The notes: generated by a model from the letters alone, not told the origin. Shown: positions 25,766 to 38,457, counted from the first letter of the stretch. The stretch: DNA of 64,000 nt from Xylophilus rhododendri (GCF_009906855.1 NZ_CP047650.1:2790001-2854000), one strand, 5' to 3'. A program made the numbers and translations.

Positions 25766-28402
25766 TCAGGACTCCGGCAGCTGGTCCACCGGCACCGGCC
25801 GGCCGAACAGATAACCCTGGAACAGCTCGCAGCCGTTGGCCATCAGGTATTCGCGCTGGCCCTCGGTCTCCACGCCCTCGGCCACCACCGTCAGGCCGAA
25901 GCTGCGCGCCAGCTGGATGATGGTGCAGGCGACCGCCGCATCGTGCGGATCGACCAGCACGCCGCGCACGAAGGACTGGTCGATCTTCAGCTGGTCGAAG
26001 GGCAGCTTCTTGAGGTAGCTGAGCGAGGAGTAGCCGGTGCCGAAGTCGTCCAGCGACAAGGCCAGCCCGTGGCTGCGCAGCGCGGCCATCTTGGCGATGG
26101 TGTCCTGCACGTCGTGCAGCAGCAGGCTTTCGGTGATCTCGAGCTTGAGCAGGCGCGGGTTGGCGCCCTCCTGCTCCACCACCGACAGCATCTGGCTGAC
26201 GAACTGCGGATGGCGGAATTCGCGCGCGCTGACGTTGACCGAGATCGTGAGGTGGGCCCGCCGCGGATCGCCCGCCCACACCGCCAGCTGCCGGCAGGCC
26301 ATGCACAGCACCTGCCGGCCCAGGGTGACGATCAAGCCGGTGCGTTCAGCCACCGGGATGAATTCGGCCGGCGACACCATGCCGCCCGGCGGCCGCGGCC
26401 AGCGCACCAGGGCTTCCACGCCGGACATGCGGCCCTTCCTGTCCACCACCGGCTGGTAATAGACCAGCAGCAGCTGCCGGGCCAGCGCCTGGCGCAGGTC
26501 GCTCTCCAGCCGCATGCGCACCAGGGCGCCCTCCTGCATGCTCGGATCGAAGAAGCAGTAGGTGTTGCGGCCGGCCGCCTTGGCCTCGTACATGGCCAGA
26601 TCGGCGCGTTTGATGAGTTCGTGCGCCAGCAGCTGGTGGTCGGCGAACACCGCGATGCCGATGCTGGGCGTGCTGACCACGTCGCCGTCGTCGATCGAAT
26701 AGGCCCGGCCCAGCGTGGCCAGCACCGCCTGCGCCAGGGCTTCGGCCTGGGCGCTGGCCGCGGCGATATCGGAGGGCAGGCCCTGCACCAGCACCACGAA
26801 TTCGTCGCCGCCGAAACGCGCCACCGTGTCGTGCGGCCGCACGCAGCCGCGCAGCCGGCTGGCCACCTGGGTCAGCAGGCGGTCGCCGCCGGCCGGGCCC
26901 AGGGTGTCGTTGGCATCCTTGAAGTTGTCCAGGTCCAGCAGCAGCAGCGCGCCGCAGCGGCCCAGCCGGGTGCTGTCGCCCAGCGCCTGCTCCAGGCGGT
27001 CGAGCAGCAGGCGGCGGTTGGGCAGGCCGGTGAGGTCGTCGATGAAGGCCAGCCATTCGACCCGCGCCTCGGCGTGTTTGCGGGCGCTGATGTCGCGGCC
27101 CACGCCGCGGTAGCCGCGAAAGACACCCTCGTCGAACACCGGCCGGCCGCTGATCGACATCCACTGGCTGTCGCCGCCGTCGTTGCGCAGCTCGAGTTCG
27201 AAGTCGTGGAACTCCTGGTGCGACTCCAGCAGCTTGCGGTGCGCACGCCAGTGGTTCTCGTTGAGGTTGAGGGTCTCCATCTCCCAGGGATGCATGCCGA
27301 GCTGCAGCGGGTTGGGTAGATAGCCTTCGCTCTGCCCGACCATGCCTTCGGTGCGCGCCAGGCGCAGCTCGCTGTCGGTCTCCCAGTACCAGCCATAGGA
27401 CAGCGCGGTCAGGTCGCGCCAGCGCGCCTCGCTCTCGCGCAGGCGCTTTTCGGTGCTCATGCGCTCGGCGATGGTGCGGCTCACCAGCGACAGCTGCGCC
27501 ACCGTGCTGACCAGCGGCTCCAGCAGCTCGATCTGCTGCTGGGCATAGCCGCCCGGCCGGTTGGCCAGGCCGACGAAGGCCACCACCCGCCCGGCCGCGC
27601 GCACCGGCAGGCCCAGGAAAGCCTCCAGCGGCGGATGGCCCGGCGGCAGGCCGAGCGGTCCGTGCTGCTCGGGCGAGACGTTGAGGGCCACTGCCCGGCC
27701 CTTGTCGGTGCCGGCCTCCAGCAGGCGATCGAGGTCGGCGAAGACGGTGCCGCTTTCCAGCCGGTCGGCCAGGCGCGCGCGCTCCTCGTTGTCCGAGCGG
27801 GTGTCGGCGATCGCCTGGCAGCGCAGGCGCGGCGCGCCCTCGCCTTCGGCCACCACTTCGCCCAGGAAACCGTAGGCGCTGTGGCTGAGCGACATGAAGC
27901 TGCTGAGCAGGCGATCGAAGGCCAGCGGCTGCGTGGGCGCGGCCATGAAGGCGGCCTGCGCCTGCGAGATCGACTGCAGCACCCGGTTCTGGCTGGCCAG
28001 CCGGGCATTGACGGTGTTGCGCTGGCTGTCCTGCTGGCGGCGCTGGGCGATGCGCATGATCCGCGTCGGCAGCGTCAGGGCGAAACGGCCCGCGGCGTCA
28101 TGCACCCAGGAACCGACAAACCCCTGGCGCAGGGCCCGCAGGCCCACCACCTCCTGGCCGGGCTCCACGCCGATGAGCAGCGCGGCGCCGCCGGCCGCCC
28201 GGCGCAGATCGAAGGCCGTGCCGTCGGGCAGGCGGTGGCGCAGGGCGACGACCTCGAAAGCCTGTTGCTGGAGAAGCCCCCGAGCCTGTGCGACGGAAGT
28301 GGCCCGCAACACGTGCCAGTCCAGGCGCTGGCGTTCGGCGACATCCAGGACACGCTGGAACAGCGCGTCGTCAGGGTCGACCAGAAGAACGGAATAGGGC
28401 AT
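25766..28402 (-). CDS. Receiver-like/GAF/PAS/GGDEF/EAL bifunctional c-di-GMP protein
   Basis: An 878-residue soluble c-di-GMP turnover protein. Residues 1-115 look like a response-regulator receiver (YSVLLVDPDD) but the phospho-acceptor position reads LRHRLPDG with no Asp, so phosphorylation is doubtful. A GAF-type domain (about 150-310) and a PAS domain (about 330-450, ending in the PAC-like GYRGVGRDIS) precede GGDEF (RFGGDEFVVLVQ, about 530) and EAL (GVEALVRW, about 664; DDFGTGYSSLSYLKKLP). Both catalytic signatures are intact, so it could make and degrade c-di-GMP. Start ATG 28402; a GTG at 28420 is also possible, and neither has a good ribosome site. Monocistronic. Confidence 0.88.
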   Translation of the reverse strand: MPYSVLLVDPDDALFQRVLDVAERQRLDWHVLRATSVAQARGLLQQQAFEVVALRHRLPDGTAFDLRRAAGGAALLIGVEPGQEVVGLRALRQGFVGSWVHDAAGRFALTLPTRIMRIAQRRQQDSQRNTVNARLASQNRVLQSISQAQAAFMAAPTQPLAFDRLLSSFMSLSHSAYGFLGEVVAEGEGAPRLRCQAIADTRSDNEERARLADRLESGTVFADLDRLLEAGTDKGRAVALNVSPEQHGPLGLPPGHPPLEAFLGLPVRAAGRVVAFVGLANRPGGYAQQQIELLEPLVSTVAQLSLVSRTIAERMSTEKRLRESEARWRDLTALSYGWYWETDSELRLARTEGMVGQSEGYLPNPLQLGMHPWEMETLNLNENHWRAHRKLLESHQEFHDFELELRNDGGDSQWMSISGRPVFDEGVFRGYRGVGRDISARKHAEARVEWLAFIDDLTGLPNRRLLLDRLEQALGDSTRLGRCGALLLLDLDNFKDANDTLGPAGGDRLLTQVASRLRGCVRPHDTVARFGGDEFVVLVQGLPSDIAAASAQAEALAQAVLATLGRAYSIDDGDVVSTPSIGIAVFADHQLLAHELIKRADLAMYEAKAAGRNTYCFFDPSMQEGALVRMRLESDLRQALARQLLLVYYQPVVDRKGRMSGVEALVRWPRPPGGMVSPAEFIPVAERTGLIVTLGRQVLCMACRQLAVWAGDPRRAHLTISVNVSAREFRHPQFVSQMLSVVEQEGANPRLLKLEITESLLLHDVQDTIAKMAALRSHGLALSLDDFGTGYSSLSYLKKLPFDQLKIDQSFVRGVLVDPHDAAVACTIIQLARSFGLTVVAEGVETEGQREYLMANGCELFQGYLFGRPVPVDQLPES

Positions 28403-28523
28403 TGCGGGGGATGGGTGCACTCCGGCTCAAGGAAACCGGTTGTTGCGTTTGAAGAATATTATGCGTTGCGAATGGCCGCGTGCCCATGGACCGAATCCAT
28501 CGGATTTCGGCCGTGTGCGTTTC

Positions 28524-29936
28524 CTATTTGCCGATGCAGAAACGCGAAAAGATGACGCCGAGCAATTCGTCCGCGCCGAATTCGCCGGTGATCGCATTGA
28601 GCGCGTTTTGCGCCAGCCGGAGTTCCTCGGCCAGCAGGTCGAGCGCCGCGTTGCCGTGCGAGAGCCGGCGGTCGGCCTCCTGCAGGTGCTCGTCGACCTG
28701 GCGCAGCGCCTGCAGGTGGCGCTCGCGCGCCAGGTATAGGCCTTCGGGGGCGGATTGCCAGCCGGCGATCTCCAGCAGCTGGCGCCGCAGGGCTTCCAGG
28801 CCGTCGCCGGTACGGGCCGACAGGGCGATGCCGGCCTCGGGGGCGGCACCGTCCGCCGCATCCTGCTTGTTCCAGACATGCAGCACCGGCAGCTCGCGGC
28901 TGGGCAGGCGTTCCTGCATGGTGCGGGCGATGGCGGCGTCGCCGGCTTCGTAGCCGGCTTCGCCGCGCCGCGTCAGGTCGTGCAGGAAGAGCACCGCGTC
29001 GGCGCGGGCGATCTCGTCCCAGGCGCGGGCGATGCCGATGCGCTCGACCTCGTCCTCGCTGTCGCGCAGGCCGGCGGTATCCACCACATGCAGCGGCACG
29101 CCTTCGATCTGGATGGTCTGCGTGACCTTGTCGCGGGTGGTGCCGGCGATGGGTGTGACGATGGCCAGCTCGGCGCCGGCCAGGGCATTGAGCAGGGAGG
29201 ACTTGCCGGCATTGGGCTGGCCGGCGATCACCACCGTGATGCCTTCGCGCAGCAAGGCGCCCTGGCGCGCCCGCTGGCGCACGGCTTCGAGCCGGGCGCG
29301 CAGGCGGTCGAGCTGGCCCTGGGCATCGGCCTGCTGCAGGAAGTCGATCTCCTCTTCAGGGAAGTCGAGCGTGGCTTCGACCAGCATGCGCAGGTGGATC
29401 AGCGCATCGCGCAGCCCGGCGATCTCCTGCGAGAAGGCACCCGAGAGCGAACGGCCGGCGCTGCGGGCCGCGGCTTCGGTGCTGGCGTCGATCAGGTCGG
29501 CCACCGCCTCGGCCTGGGCCAGGTCGAGCTTGTCATTCAAGAAGGCGCGTTCGGTGAACTCGCCCGGCCGGGCCAGGCGCAGCCGCGGCAGCAAGGGCCG
29601 GCCGCCGGCCACATCGGCCTGCGCCGCCGCTTCGAGGCAACGCGCCAGCAGCAGCTGCAGCACCACCGGGCCGCCGTGGCCCTGCAGCTCCAGCACATGC
29701 TCGCCGGTATAGGAATGCGGCGCCGGGAAACGCAGCGCCAGGCCGTGGTCGATCGGCTGGCCCGCCCCGTCGCGAAAAGGCACATAGCAGGCCTCGCGCG
29801 CCGGCAGCGCCCGGCCGCACAGCGCCAGGGCCAGCGGCGCCAGGTCGGCCGGGCTGCTGATGCGCACGATGCCGACACCGCCGCGCCCGGGAGCGGTGGC
29901 GATGGCGGCGATGGGGTCCTGGCGATCTGCTGACAT
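28524..29936 (-). CDS. mnmE: tRNA modification GTPase MnmE
   Basis: A 470-residue MnmE (TrmE), which with MnmG makes the (carboxymethyl)aminomethyl modification at U34 of certain tRNAs. The N-terminal folate-binding domain begins [19 protein letters not shown], the central G domain has [14 protein letters not shown] (G1), DTAGLRD (G3) and NKQD (G4), and the C-terminus ends in FCIGK with the essential Cys. Start at 29936. It is downstream of yidC, the conserved rpmH-rnpA-yidD-yidC-mnmE order; a terminator after yidC lies between them, so mnmE probably has its own promoter or depends on readthrough. mnmG is not in the window. Confidence 0.96.
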   Translation of the reverse strand: MSADRQDPIAAIATAPGRGGVGIVRISSPADLAPLALALCGRALPAREACYVPFRDGAGQPIDHGLALRFPAPHSYTGEHVLELQGHGGPVVLQLLLARCLEAAAQADVAGGRPLLPRLRLARPGEFTERAFLNDKLDLAQAEAVADLIDASTEAAARSAGRSLSGAFSQEIAGLRDALIHLRMLVEATLDFPEEEIDFLQQADAQGQLDRLRARLEAVRQRARQGALLREGITVVIAGQPNAGKSSLLNALAGAELAIVTPIAGTTRDKVTQTIQIEGVPLHVVDTAGLRDSEDEVERIGIARAWDEIARADAVLFLHDLTRRGEAGYEAGDAAIARTMQERLPSRELPVLHVWNKQDAADGAAPEAGIALSARTGDGLEALRRQLLEIAGWQSAPEGLYLARERHLQALRQVDEHLQEADRRLSHGNAALDLLAEELRLAQNALNAITGEFGADELLGVIFSRFCIGK

Positions 29937-29960
29937 GGGCGGGGATTGTGCGTCGGGAAT

Positions 29961-29991
29961 AAAAAAAAGCCGCCGGACGGATCCAGCGGCT
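29961..29991 (-). terminator. Rho-independent terminator after yidC
   Basis: On the minus strand, AGCCGC and GCGGCT enclose a 12-base loop and are followed by eight T. It lies 20 bases after the yidC stop and 25 bases before the mnmE start. Confidence 0.8.
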
Positions 29992-30010
29992 CGTTCGCGG
30001 GGCGCGGCCC

Positions 30011-31735
30011 TTATTTGGTGACGCCGAGTCTCTTGTTGATCACGTACTGCTGCGTGATCGACAGGATGTTGTTCGTCAGCCAGTACAGCACCAGGCCGGC
30101 CGGGAAGAAGAAGAACATCACGCTGAAGGCCAGCGGCATGATCCACATCAGGCGCGCCTGGACCGGGTCCGGCGGCGTGGGGTTGAGCGCGGTCTGCAGC
30201 AGCGAGGTCAGCGTCATCAGCAGCGGCATGATGAAGTAGGGATCGGGCGTGGACAGGTCGGTGATCCACAGGATCCACGGCGCGCCGCGCATCTCGACGC
30301 TGGACAGCAGCACCCAGTACAGCGAGATGAAGACCGGGATCTGGATCACGATGGGGAAGCAGCCGCCCATGGGGTTGACCTTCTCCTCGCGGTAGATCCG
30401 CATCATCTCCTTCTGCATCTCCTGGGGCTTGTCCTTCAGCCGCTCGCGCATGGCCTGGATCTTGGGATTCAGGGCCTTCATCTTGGCCATGCTGGCGTAG
30501 GCCTTGGCGTTGAGCCAGAAGAAGGCCGCCTTCAGCAGCACCACCAGGGCGACGATGGACCAGCCCCAGTTGTGCAGGAAGCCGTGCAGCTTGTCGAGCA
30601 GCCAGTACAGCGGCTTGGCCAGGATGGTCAGCCAGCCGTAGTCCTTGACCAGCTCCAGGCCGGGCATCAGGGCTTCGAGCTTGTTCTCGTCCTGCGGGCC
30701 GGCGAAGAGGGTGGCGTCCACCGTCTTCGAGGCACCCGGGGCCAGCTGGCCCAGCGAGGTGATCATGCCGACGGCGTAGAGGTTGTTGTCCACCTTGCGC
30801 ATGAACAGGTCGCGCTGGATGCCGTTGCCCAGCAGCCAGGCGGTGGCGAAGTAGTGCTGCACCATGGCCACGTAGCCGGTGTCGGACTGCTTTTCGATGT
30901 CGACCTTGTTCTCTTCGATCTTCTTGAAGTCGACCTTCTGGTATTTCTTCTCGGTGGTGTAGATCGCCGGGCCGGTGAAGGTCGAATAGAAGGAGGGCAT
31001 GTGGTCCATGCCGAAGAACTGCAGCGCCTTCGGGGCGGGGATCTTCTGCGCCTCGGTATTGCCGTCGCGCACCAGCTGCAGGTAGAGCTGCGGGCTGACC
31101 GGGGCGGCGCCGACGTTCTGCACTTCCTGCTTGACGTCGATGGCGTAGCTGCCGCGGGTCAGCGTGTAGGTCTTAACCAGCTTCACGCCGCCGACTTCGG
31201 GCGATTCGAAACGCACCTGCAGGGTGTTCTGGCCGTCGGCCAGGGCACGCGGGCCGGGCACGGCCGTCATCACCGTCTTGTGGGTGGGGAAGGCGCCGCC
31301 GATCAGGCCGGTCTGGGCGACGTAGACATGCGTCGGGTTGTCTTCCAGCAGGGTGAACTTCTGCTGGTGGTGCTCCATGTCCAGGTGTTCGAGCAGGTCG
31401 CCCTGCACCAGCGTGCCGCCGGCCGCGTCGAAGACCAGGCGGTAGACGTCGGTGCGCACCTCGATGCGTTCGGACGGCGTGGTGGTGACGGCCGGCGGCA
31501 GCACCGTGCCGCCCGCGGTGACCGCGGCGCCGGAGGCGGCGGGCGTGGAAGCCACGGTCGGCACCGAGGAGGCGCCTTCCTGCTTGCCGGCGGCCGGGCT
31601 GGGCGTGGTCGCGACCGAGGTGGTCGAGGGGAAGAAGGTGGGTGCGTGGCCGTTGTAGATCTGCCATTTGTCCCACAACAGGACCATGGAGAAGCCAAAG
31701 ATCACCCACAGGATGGTGCGGCGGATGTCGGTCAT
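30011..31735 (-). CDS. yidC: Membrane protein insertase YidC
   Basis: A 574-residue YidC/Oxa1 insertase of the inner membrane. An N-terminal helix ([17 protein letters not shown]) is followed by a Thr/Pro/Ala linker and the large periplasmic beta-sandwich P1 domain (about 90-340), then five core helices. The hydrophilic-groove hairpin holds [20 protein letters not shown] and the conserved [20 protein letters not shown] stretch; the end [20 protein letters not shown] is typical. The start at 31735 overlaps the yidD stop as ATGA. Co-transcribed with rpmH-rnpA-yidD and ended by an intrinsic terminator. Confidence 0.97.
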   Translation of the reverse strand: MTDIRRTILWVIFGFSMVLLWDKWQIYNGHAPTFFPSTTSVATTPSPAAGKQEGASSVPTVASTPAASGAAVTAGGTVLPPAVTTTPSERIEVRTDVYRLVFDAAGGTLVQGDLLEHLDMEHHQQKFTLLEDNPTHVYVAQTGLIGGAFPTHKTVMTAVPGPRALADGQNTLQVRFESPEVGGVKLVKTYTLTRGSYAIDVKQEVQNVGAAPVSPQLYLQLVRDGNTEAQKIPAPKALQFFGMDHMPSFYSTFTGPAIYTTEKKYQKVDFKKIEENKVDIEKQSDTGYVAMVQHYFATAWLLGNGIQRDLFMRKVDNNLYAVGMITSLGQLAPGASKTVDATLFAGPQDENKLEALMPGLELVKDYGWLTILAKPLYWLLDKLHGFLHNWGWSIVALVVLLKAAFFWLNAKAYASMAKMKALNPKIQAMRERLKDKPQEMQKEMMRIYREEKVNPMGGCFPIVIQIPVFISLYWVLLSSVEMRGAPWILWITDLSTPDPYFIMPLLMTLTSLLQTALNPTPPDPVQARLMWIMPLAFSVMFFFFPAGLVLYWLTNNILSITQQYVINKRLGVTK

Positions 31736-32040
31736 GAGGTTTTCTTTGCGGGAGAGAGAAGTCCGCCCAGGCGCGTGAAGAGCCGCGGCGGCGATTCGGG
31801 AACGGGGTCGCAGCCGCCTGCGCACCAGGGCTGGCAACGCGCGATGCGCGCCGCCATCAGATAAGTGCCGGCCGCCGCGCCATGCCGCTCCAGCGCCTGC
31901 AGCGCATAGACCGAGCAGCTGGGCTCGAAGCGGCACTGGTTGCCCAGCCAAGGCGACAGCAGCAGCCGGTAGCCGCGCACGGCGGCCATCAGGGCGCGCC
32001 GCGGCAGCAGCGCCAGGGTGCGGGCGGCGGAGGATTTCAT
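31732..32040 (-). CDS. yidD: Membrane protein insertion efficiency factor YidD
   Basis: A 102-residue YidD (DUF37), a small peripheral inner-membrane protein that aids YidC-dependent insertion. The core RGYRLLLSPWLGNQCRFEPS and the following CSVYALQALERHG are diagnostic, with conserved Cys residues repeated in ARCQPWCAGGCDPVP. Overlaps rnpA upstream and yidC downstream by four bases each (ATGA), so all three are translationally coupled. The N-terminus is about 15 residues longer than the shortest family members and Arg-rich. Confidence 0.95.
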   Translation of the reverse strand: MKSSAARTLALLPRRALMAAVRGYRLLLSPWLGNQCRFEPSCSVYALQALERHGAAAGTYLMAARIARCQPWCAGGCDPVPESPPRLFTRLGGLLSPAKKTS

Positions 32041-32483
32041 GCGGGACGCGGCTTGCCCAGCCGTTCGAGCAGCAGCTGCAGCTCCTGGCGCACGGCCGCC
32101 TTCAGCACATCCGACGAGGCGCTGAGGAACTGCTTGCGGTCGAAGGTGCTCTTCAGGCGCAGCACATAGGCGGCCTGCGGCAGCTGGCCCTGCGCGGCGG
32201 TGCAGATCGTATAGATCTGGCGCTTGATCGCATTGCGGGTCACCGCCCGCTTGGCCCAGCGCTTGGGCACCATGGCCCCCACCCAGGTCTGGTCGGCGGG
32301 CGCGAACAGGGGCGGCGCCACGAAGGCCCCGCCTTCCGGGCAATCTTGCGGGTTATCCACAGCAGGCGCGACGACACCGGCCGATCCGAGGACCAGCCGG
32401 TGCAATGCGAAGTGCGAGGTGCGGGCGACAATGCCGCCCGCGAGGACGGCCTGGAACTGCGGCCGAGTCTTCAGCCGCAACAC
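32037..32483 (-). CDS. rnpA: Ribonuclease P protein component
   Basis: A 148-residue RnpA, the protein subunit of RNase P, which helps the catalytic RNA mature tRNA 5' ends. The start LRLKTRPQFQAVL and the RNR-type box KRAVTRNAIKRQI are the family signatures. The start is taken as GTG 32483 (followed directly by TTG); another GTG six codons upstream (32501) is possible. A loop of about 25 residues around 45-75 (NPQDCPEGGAFVAPPLFAPA) is longer than in E. coli, as often seen in Burkholderiales. A perfect DnaA box sequence falls within the gene. Overlaps yidD (ATGA). Confidence 0.93.
   Translation of the reverse strand: MLRLKTRPQFQAVLAGGIVARTSHFALHRLVLGSAGVVAPAVDNPQDCPEGGAFVAPPLFAPADQTWVGAMVPKRWAKRAVTRNAIKRQIYTICTAAQGQLPQAAYVLRLKSTFDRKQFLSASSDVLKAAVRQELQLLLERLGKPRPA
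32353..32361 (+). promoter_or_regulatory. Perfect DnaA-box sequence inside rnpA
   Basis: TTATCCACA, the E. coli R1-type consensus, about 620 bases upstream of dnaA and within rnpA. Two weaker matches flank the dnaA promoter region (TGTGGACAA at 32900-32908 and CTGTCCACA at 32950-32958). Confidence 0.5.
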
Positions 32484-32527
32484 ACGATCACCATGGGACA
32501 CCAGCGGACGAGAAATCCGCGCGGCCC

Positions 32528-32662
32528 TTAGACGGCCAGGCGCTTGCGGCCCTTGGCGCGGCGGGCGTTGATGACGGCACGGCCGCCGCGGGTCTTCATG
32601 CGGACCAGAAAACCGTGGGTGCGCGCACGGCGGATCTTGGAAGGCTGGTAGGTGCGCTTCAT
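32528..32662 (-). CDS. rpmH: 50S ribosomal protein L34
   Basis: A 44-residue L34, entirely conserved in character: [40 protein letters not shown] and the end RLAV. It binds 23S rRNA in the large subunit. It is the first gene of the rpmH-rnpA-yidD-yidC unit and is divergent from dnaA, which marks the replication-origin neighbourhood in most bacteria. The gap to rnpA's start is short (44 bases), so the two are one transcript. Start ATG at 32662 with AGGAAA about six bases upstream on the coding strand. Confidence 0.98.
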   Translation of the reverse strand: MKRTYQPSKIRRARTHGFLVRMKTRGGRAVINARRAKGRKRLAV

Positions 32663-32976
32663 GGCAAATTTTCCTAGGCAAAGATGAGTTGAGGCGGCCG
32701 CGGATCGCCATGGGAGGTCTGGAGGCCGCGAGCCGTGTCCCCCACGCACTCCGAAAAGATGCTGCCGTAAAGCCGGGGGCCGGTGATTTCTTCCATCCCC
32801 CGAAAAAGAGTTTTCAGGGAAACCCAAGATTATCGCTGAGACTGGCCCGATCTGGCAAGCCGTCCGCCCGGCAAGGCGGGACGGACCGGTCGGCGGGGAT
32901 GTGGACAAGGTCTTGATAATCTAGAATCTGGCGGTTTCGCACCTCGTGCCTGTCCACAGAGCACCCACACCCATCC
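32663..32976. other. rpmH-dnaA intergenic region, candidate oriC
   Basis: 314 bases between divergent rpmH and dnaA. Coding strand bias changes here. Degenerate DnaA boxes lie at 32900-32908 and 32950-32958. No AT-rich unwinding element or cluster of perfect boxes is visible, so origin function is suggested by location rather than shown. Confidence 0.5.
32829..32858 (-). promoter_or_regulatory. Putative promoter of the rpmH operon
   Basis: On the minus strand, TTGCCA (32858-32853), an 18-base spacer and GATAAT (32834-32829). Transcription would give a leader of about 160 bases before rpmH. Confidence 0.5.
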
Positions 32977-34404
32977 ATGATTCCGGGACTTCCCGCCGGC
33001 TCCGCGCCGGCCGCTGCTGACAACGCGGGCCAAAGCCTCTGGCAGGCCTGCGCCGAGCAACTGGCACAAGAGCTGCCGGAACAGCAGTTCAACACCTGGA
33101 TCAAGCCCCTCGTCGCCCATGTGGCGGAGGACTTCTCCAAGGTCACGCTCTACGTGGCCAACCGCTTCAAGCTCGACTGGATCCGCGCGCAGTACTCGGG
33201 CCGCATCGCCCAGTTGCTCGAACACATCTACGGCCATCCGGTGCCGGTGGAGCTGACCATCGCCGCCCGGGAGGCGCCGGTGCGCGTGGCCGCCCCGCTG
33301 CCGCCGCCGGCCCAGCCGGAAGTGCAGGTGGCGGAACCCGTGCCGGTGGCCGAGACGGGCGACAACGGCCAGCCCGGCGGCTTCCGCAGCCGGCTCAACC
33401 CCGCGCTCACCTTCGACACCCTGGTCGAGGGCACCGCCAACCGCATGGCGCGCGCCGCCGCCATGCATGTGGCGGGCACGCCGGGCCATCTGTACAACCC
33501 GTTGTTCATCTACGGCGGCGTGGGCCTGGGCAAGACCCACCTGGTGCATGCCGTGGGCAACAAGCTGCTGGCCGACAAGCCCGACTCCAAGGTTCTCTAC
33601 ATCCATGCCGAGCAGTTCGTCTCGGATGTGGTCAAGGCCTACCAGAGGAAGACCTTCGACGAGTTCAAGGAGCGCTACCACTCGCTCGACCTGCTGCTGA
33701 TCGACGACGTGCAGTTCTTCGCCAACAAGGACCGCACCCAGGAGGAGTTCTTCAACGCCTTCGAGGCCCTGCTGGCCAAGAAGTCGCACATCGTGATGAC
33801 CTCGGACACCTACCCCAAGGGCCTGGCCGACATCCACGAGCGCCTGGTCTCGCGTTTCGACTCGGGCCTGACGGTGGCCATCGAGCCGCCCGAGCTGGAA
33901 ATGCGCGTCGCCATCCTGATCAACAAGGCCCGCAGCGAAGCCGCCGAGATGCCCGAGGAAGTCGCCTTCTTCGTGGCCAAGAACGTGCGCTCCAACGTGC
34001 GCGAACTCGAAGGCGCGCTGCGCAAGATCCTGGCCTATTCGCGCTTCAACCAGAAGGAAGTCTCGATCCAGCTGGCGCGCGAAGCCCTGCGCGACCTGCT
34101 GTCGATCCAGAACCGCCAGATCGGCGTGGAGAACATCCAGAAGACCGTCGCCGACTACTACAAGATCAAGGTGGCGGACATGTACTCGAAGAAGCGCCCG
34201 GCCAGCATCGCCCGCCCGCGCCAGATCGCGATGTACCTGGCCAAGGAACTCACGCAAAAAAGCCTGCCCGAGATCGGCGAACTGTTCGGCGGACGCGACC
34301 ACACGACCGTGCTGCACGCGGTGCGCAAGATCGCCGCGGAGCGCCAGCAGATCACCGAGCTGAACCAGCAACTGCACGTGCTGGAGCAGACGCTGAAGGG
34401 CTGA
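32977..34404 (+). CDS. dnaA: Chromosomal replication initiator protein DnaA
   Basis: A 475-residue DnaA. Domain I (about 20-95, [20 protein letters not shown]) and a Pro/Ala-rich domain II linker precede the AAA+ domain III with Walker [11 protein letters not shown] and Walker [11 protein letters not shown]; domain IV carries the DNA-binding signature [15 protein letters not shown]. It opens oriC and autoregulates. The start at 32977 ([11 protein letters not shown]) gives a slightly extended N-terminus compared with E. coli; no ribosome site precedes it. A TAGAAT at 32922-32927 may be its -10 element. Followed by dnaN after 77 bases and gyrB, the standard order. Confidence 0.97.
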   Translation: MIPGLPAGSAPAAADNAGQSLWQACAEQLAQELPEQQFNTWIKPLVAHVAEDFSKVTLYVANRFKLDWIRAQYSGRIAQLLEHIYGHPVPVELTIAAREAPVRVAAPLPPPAQPEVQVAEPVPVAETGDNGQPGGFRSRLNPALTFDTLVEGTANRMARAAAMHVAGTPGHLYNPLFIYGGVGLGKTHLVHAVGNKLLADKPDSKVLYIHAEQFVSDVVKAYQRKTFDEFKERYHSLDLLLIDDVQFFANKDRTQEEFFNAFEALLAKKSHIVMTSDTYPKGLADIHERLVSRFDSGLTVAIEPPELEMRVAILINKARSEAAEMPEEVAFFVAKNVRSNVRELEGALRKILAYSRFNQKEVSIQLAREALRDLLSIQNRQIGVENIQKTVADYYKIKVADMYSKKRPASIARPRQIAMYLAKELTQKSLPEIGELFGGRDHTTVLHAVRKIAAERQQITELNQQLHVLEQTLKG

Positions 34405-34481
34405 GCCCAAACACAGGTCAAAATGCGGTGTTTGCCCGCTGCAACACCGTCGGCAGGGATTGAAATGGAGAAGAGGTTGTC

Positions 34482-35603
34482 ATGATCGTTTGGAAGGCAC
34501 CGCAAGAAAAGCTGCTGTCGGCACTGCAATCGGTGGCGGGCATCGTGGAGCGTCGTCACACGCTGCCGATCCTGGCCAACGTGCTGGTGCAGAAGACCGG
34601 CCCGCAGCTGCAGCTCACCACCAGCGACCTGGAGATCCAGATCCGCACCCAGGCGGAACTCGGCGGCGATGAAGGCAACTTCACCACCACCATCGGCGCA
34701 CGCAAGCTGATCGACATCCTGCGCACCCTGCCCTCGGACCAGACGGTGTCGCTGGAATCCTCCGGCGGCAAGCTGATCCTGAAGGGCGGCAAGAGCCGCT
34801 TCACGCTGCAGTCGCTGCCGGCGGAAGATTTCCCGCTGGTGCAGGAAGCGGCCAACTTCGGCCCCTCCTTCAGCGTGCCGCAGAAGACGCTCAAGTCGCT
34901 GCTGGCCCAGGTGTCCTTCGCGATGGCGGTGCACGACATCCGGTATTACCTCAACGGCATCCTCTTCGTCGCCGAAGGCAAGCAGCTGGCACTCGTCGCC
35001 ACCGACGGCCATCGCCTGGCCTACGCCTCGGCCACGCTGGACGTGGAAGTGCCCAAGCAGGAAGTCATCCTGCCGAGGAAGACCGTGCTGGAACTGCAGC
35101 GCCTCTTGTCCGACGGCGGCAATGCCGAGAACCCGCCGGCCATCACCATGCAGTTCGCCAACAACCAGGCGCGCTTTTCCTTCGACGGCATGGAGTTCGT
35201 CACCAAGCTGGTCGAGGGCAAGTTCCCCGACTACAACCGGGTGATTCCGAAGAACCACAAGAACAGCATCACGCTCGGCCGCGCGCCGCTGATGTCCACC
35301 CTGCAGCGCACCGCCATCCTGACTTCCGAGAAGTTCAAGGGCGTGCGCCTGAACCTGGACCCCGGCACCCTGCGGGTGGCCAGCAACAACGCCGAGCAGG
35401 AAGAAGCGGTCGACGAACTCGACATCGACTACGGCGGCGACTCCATCGAGATCGGCTTCAACGTGGGCTACCTGATCGACGTGCTGGCCAATATGTCGCA
35501 GGACATGGTGACCTTCGAGCTGTCGGACTCCAACAGCTCGGCGCTCATCACCATCCCCGGCAACAGCGAATTCAAGTACGTGGTCATGCCGATGCGGATC
35601 TAG
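34482..35603 (+). CDS. dnaN: DNA polymerase III subunit beta (sliding clamp)
   Basis: A 373-residue clamp of three repeated domains, forming the ring that tethers replicative polymerase to DNA. Start MIVWKAPQEKLLSALQSVAG and RRHTLPILANVL are the family N-terminus; the end SEFKYVVMPMRI is the conserved C-terminal tail that contributes to the client-binding pocket. GAGAAGAGG lies just upstream of the ATG. Second gene of dnaA-dnaN-gyrB. An insertion of a few residues (AELGGDEGNF region) accounts for the slight excess over the 366 residues of E. coli. Confidence 0.97.
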   Translation: MIVWKAPQEKLLSALQSVAGIVERRHTLPILANVLVQKTGPQLQLTTSDLEIQIRTQAELGGDEGNFTTTIGARKLIDILRTLPSDQTVSLESSGGKLILKGGKSRFTLQSLPAEDFPLVQEAANFGPSFSVPQKTLKSLLAQVSFAMAVHDIRYYLNGILFVAEGKQLALVATDGHRLAYASATLDVEVPKQEVILPRKTVLELQRLLSDGGNAENPPAITMQFANNQARFSFDGMEFVTKLVEGKFPDYNRVIPKNHKNSITLGRAPLMSTLQRTAILTSEKFKGVRLNLDPGTLRVASNNAEQEEAVDELDIDYGGDSIEIGFNVGYLIDVLANMSQDMVTFELSDSNSSALITIPGNSEFKYVVMPMRI

Positions 35604-35664
35604 CCGCAGCACCATCAGCCCGCCAGCCCCCGACCCGCGCGACCCGCGGGTTTGGTGCTTCTAA

Positions 35665-38334
<2,670 letters not shown>

Positions 38335-38413
38335 GCTTGCAAGCCCATGGCCCGAAGTAGCCACTCGGCCGGAAGTCAGTGACGGCAAACATCCCTAAAG
38401 TCAAAGCGCCCGC

Positions 38414-38430
38414 CCGTGCATGGTGCACGG
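38414..38430. repeat. Inverted repeat upstream of the pilus operon
   Basis: CCGTGCA-TGG-TGCACGG, seven-base perfect arms, ends 15 bases before the AAAGGAG ribosome site of the first pilin gene. It could be an operator or an mRNA hairpin. Confidence 0.45.
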
Positions 38431-38457
38431 CCGGCCACTCGACCAAAGGAGTTCGCC

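Noticed and set aside
32663..32976. Calling a definite oriC
   Set aside because: Only degenerate DnaA boxes and no AT-rich element; kept as a candidate region.
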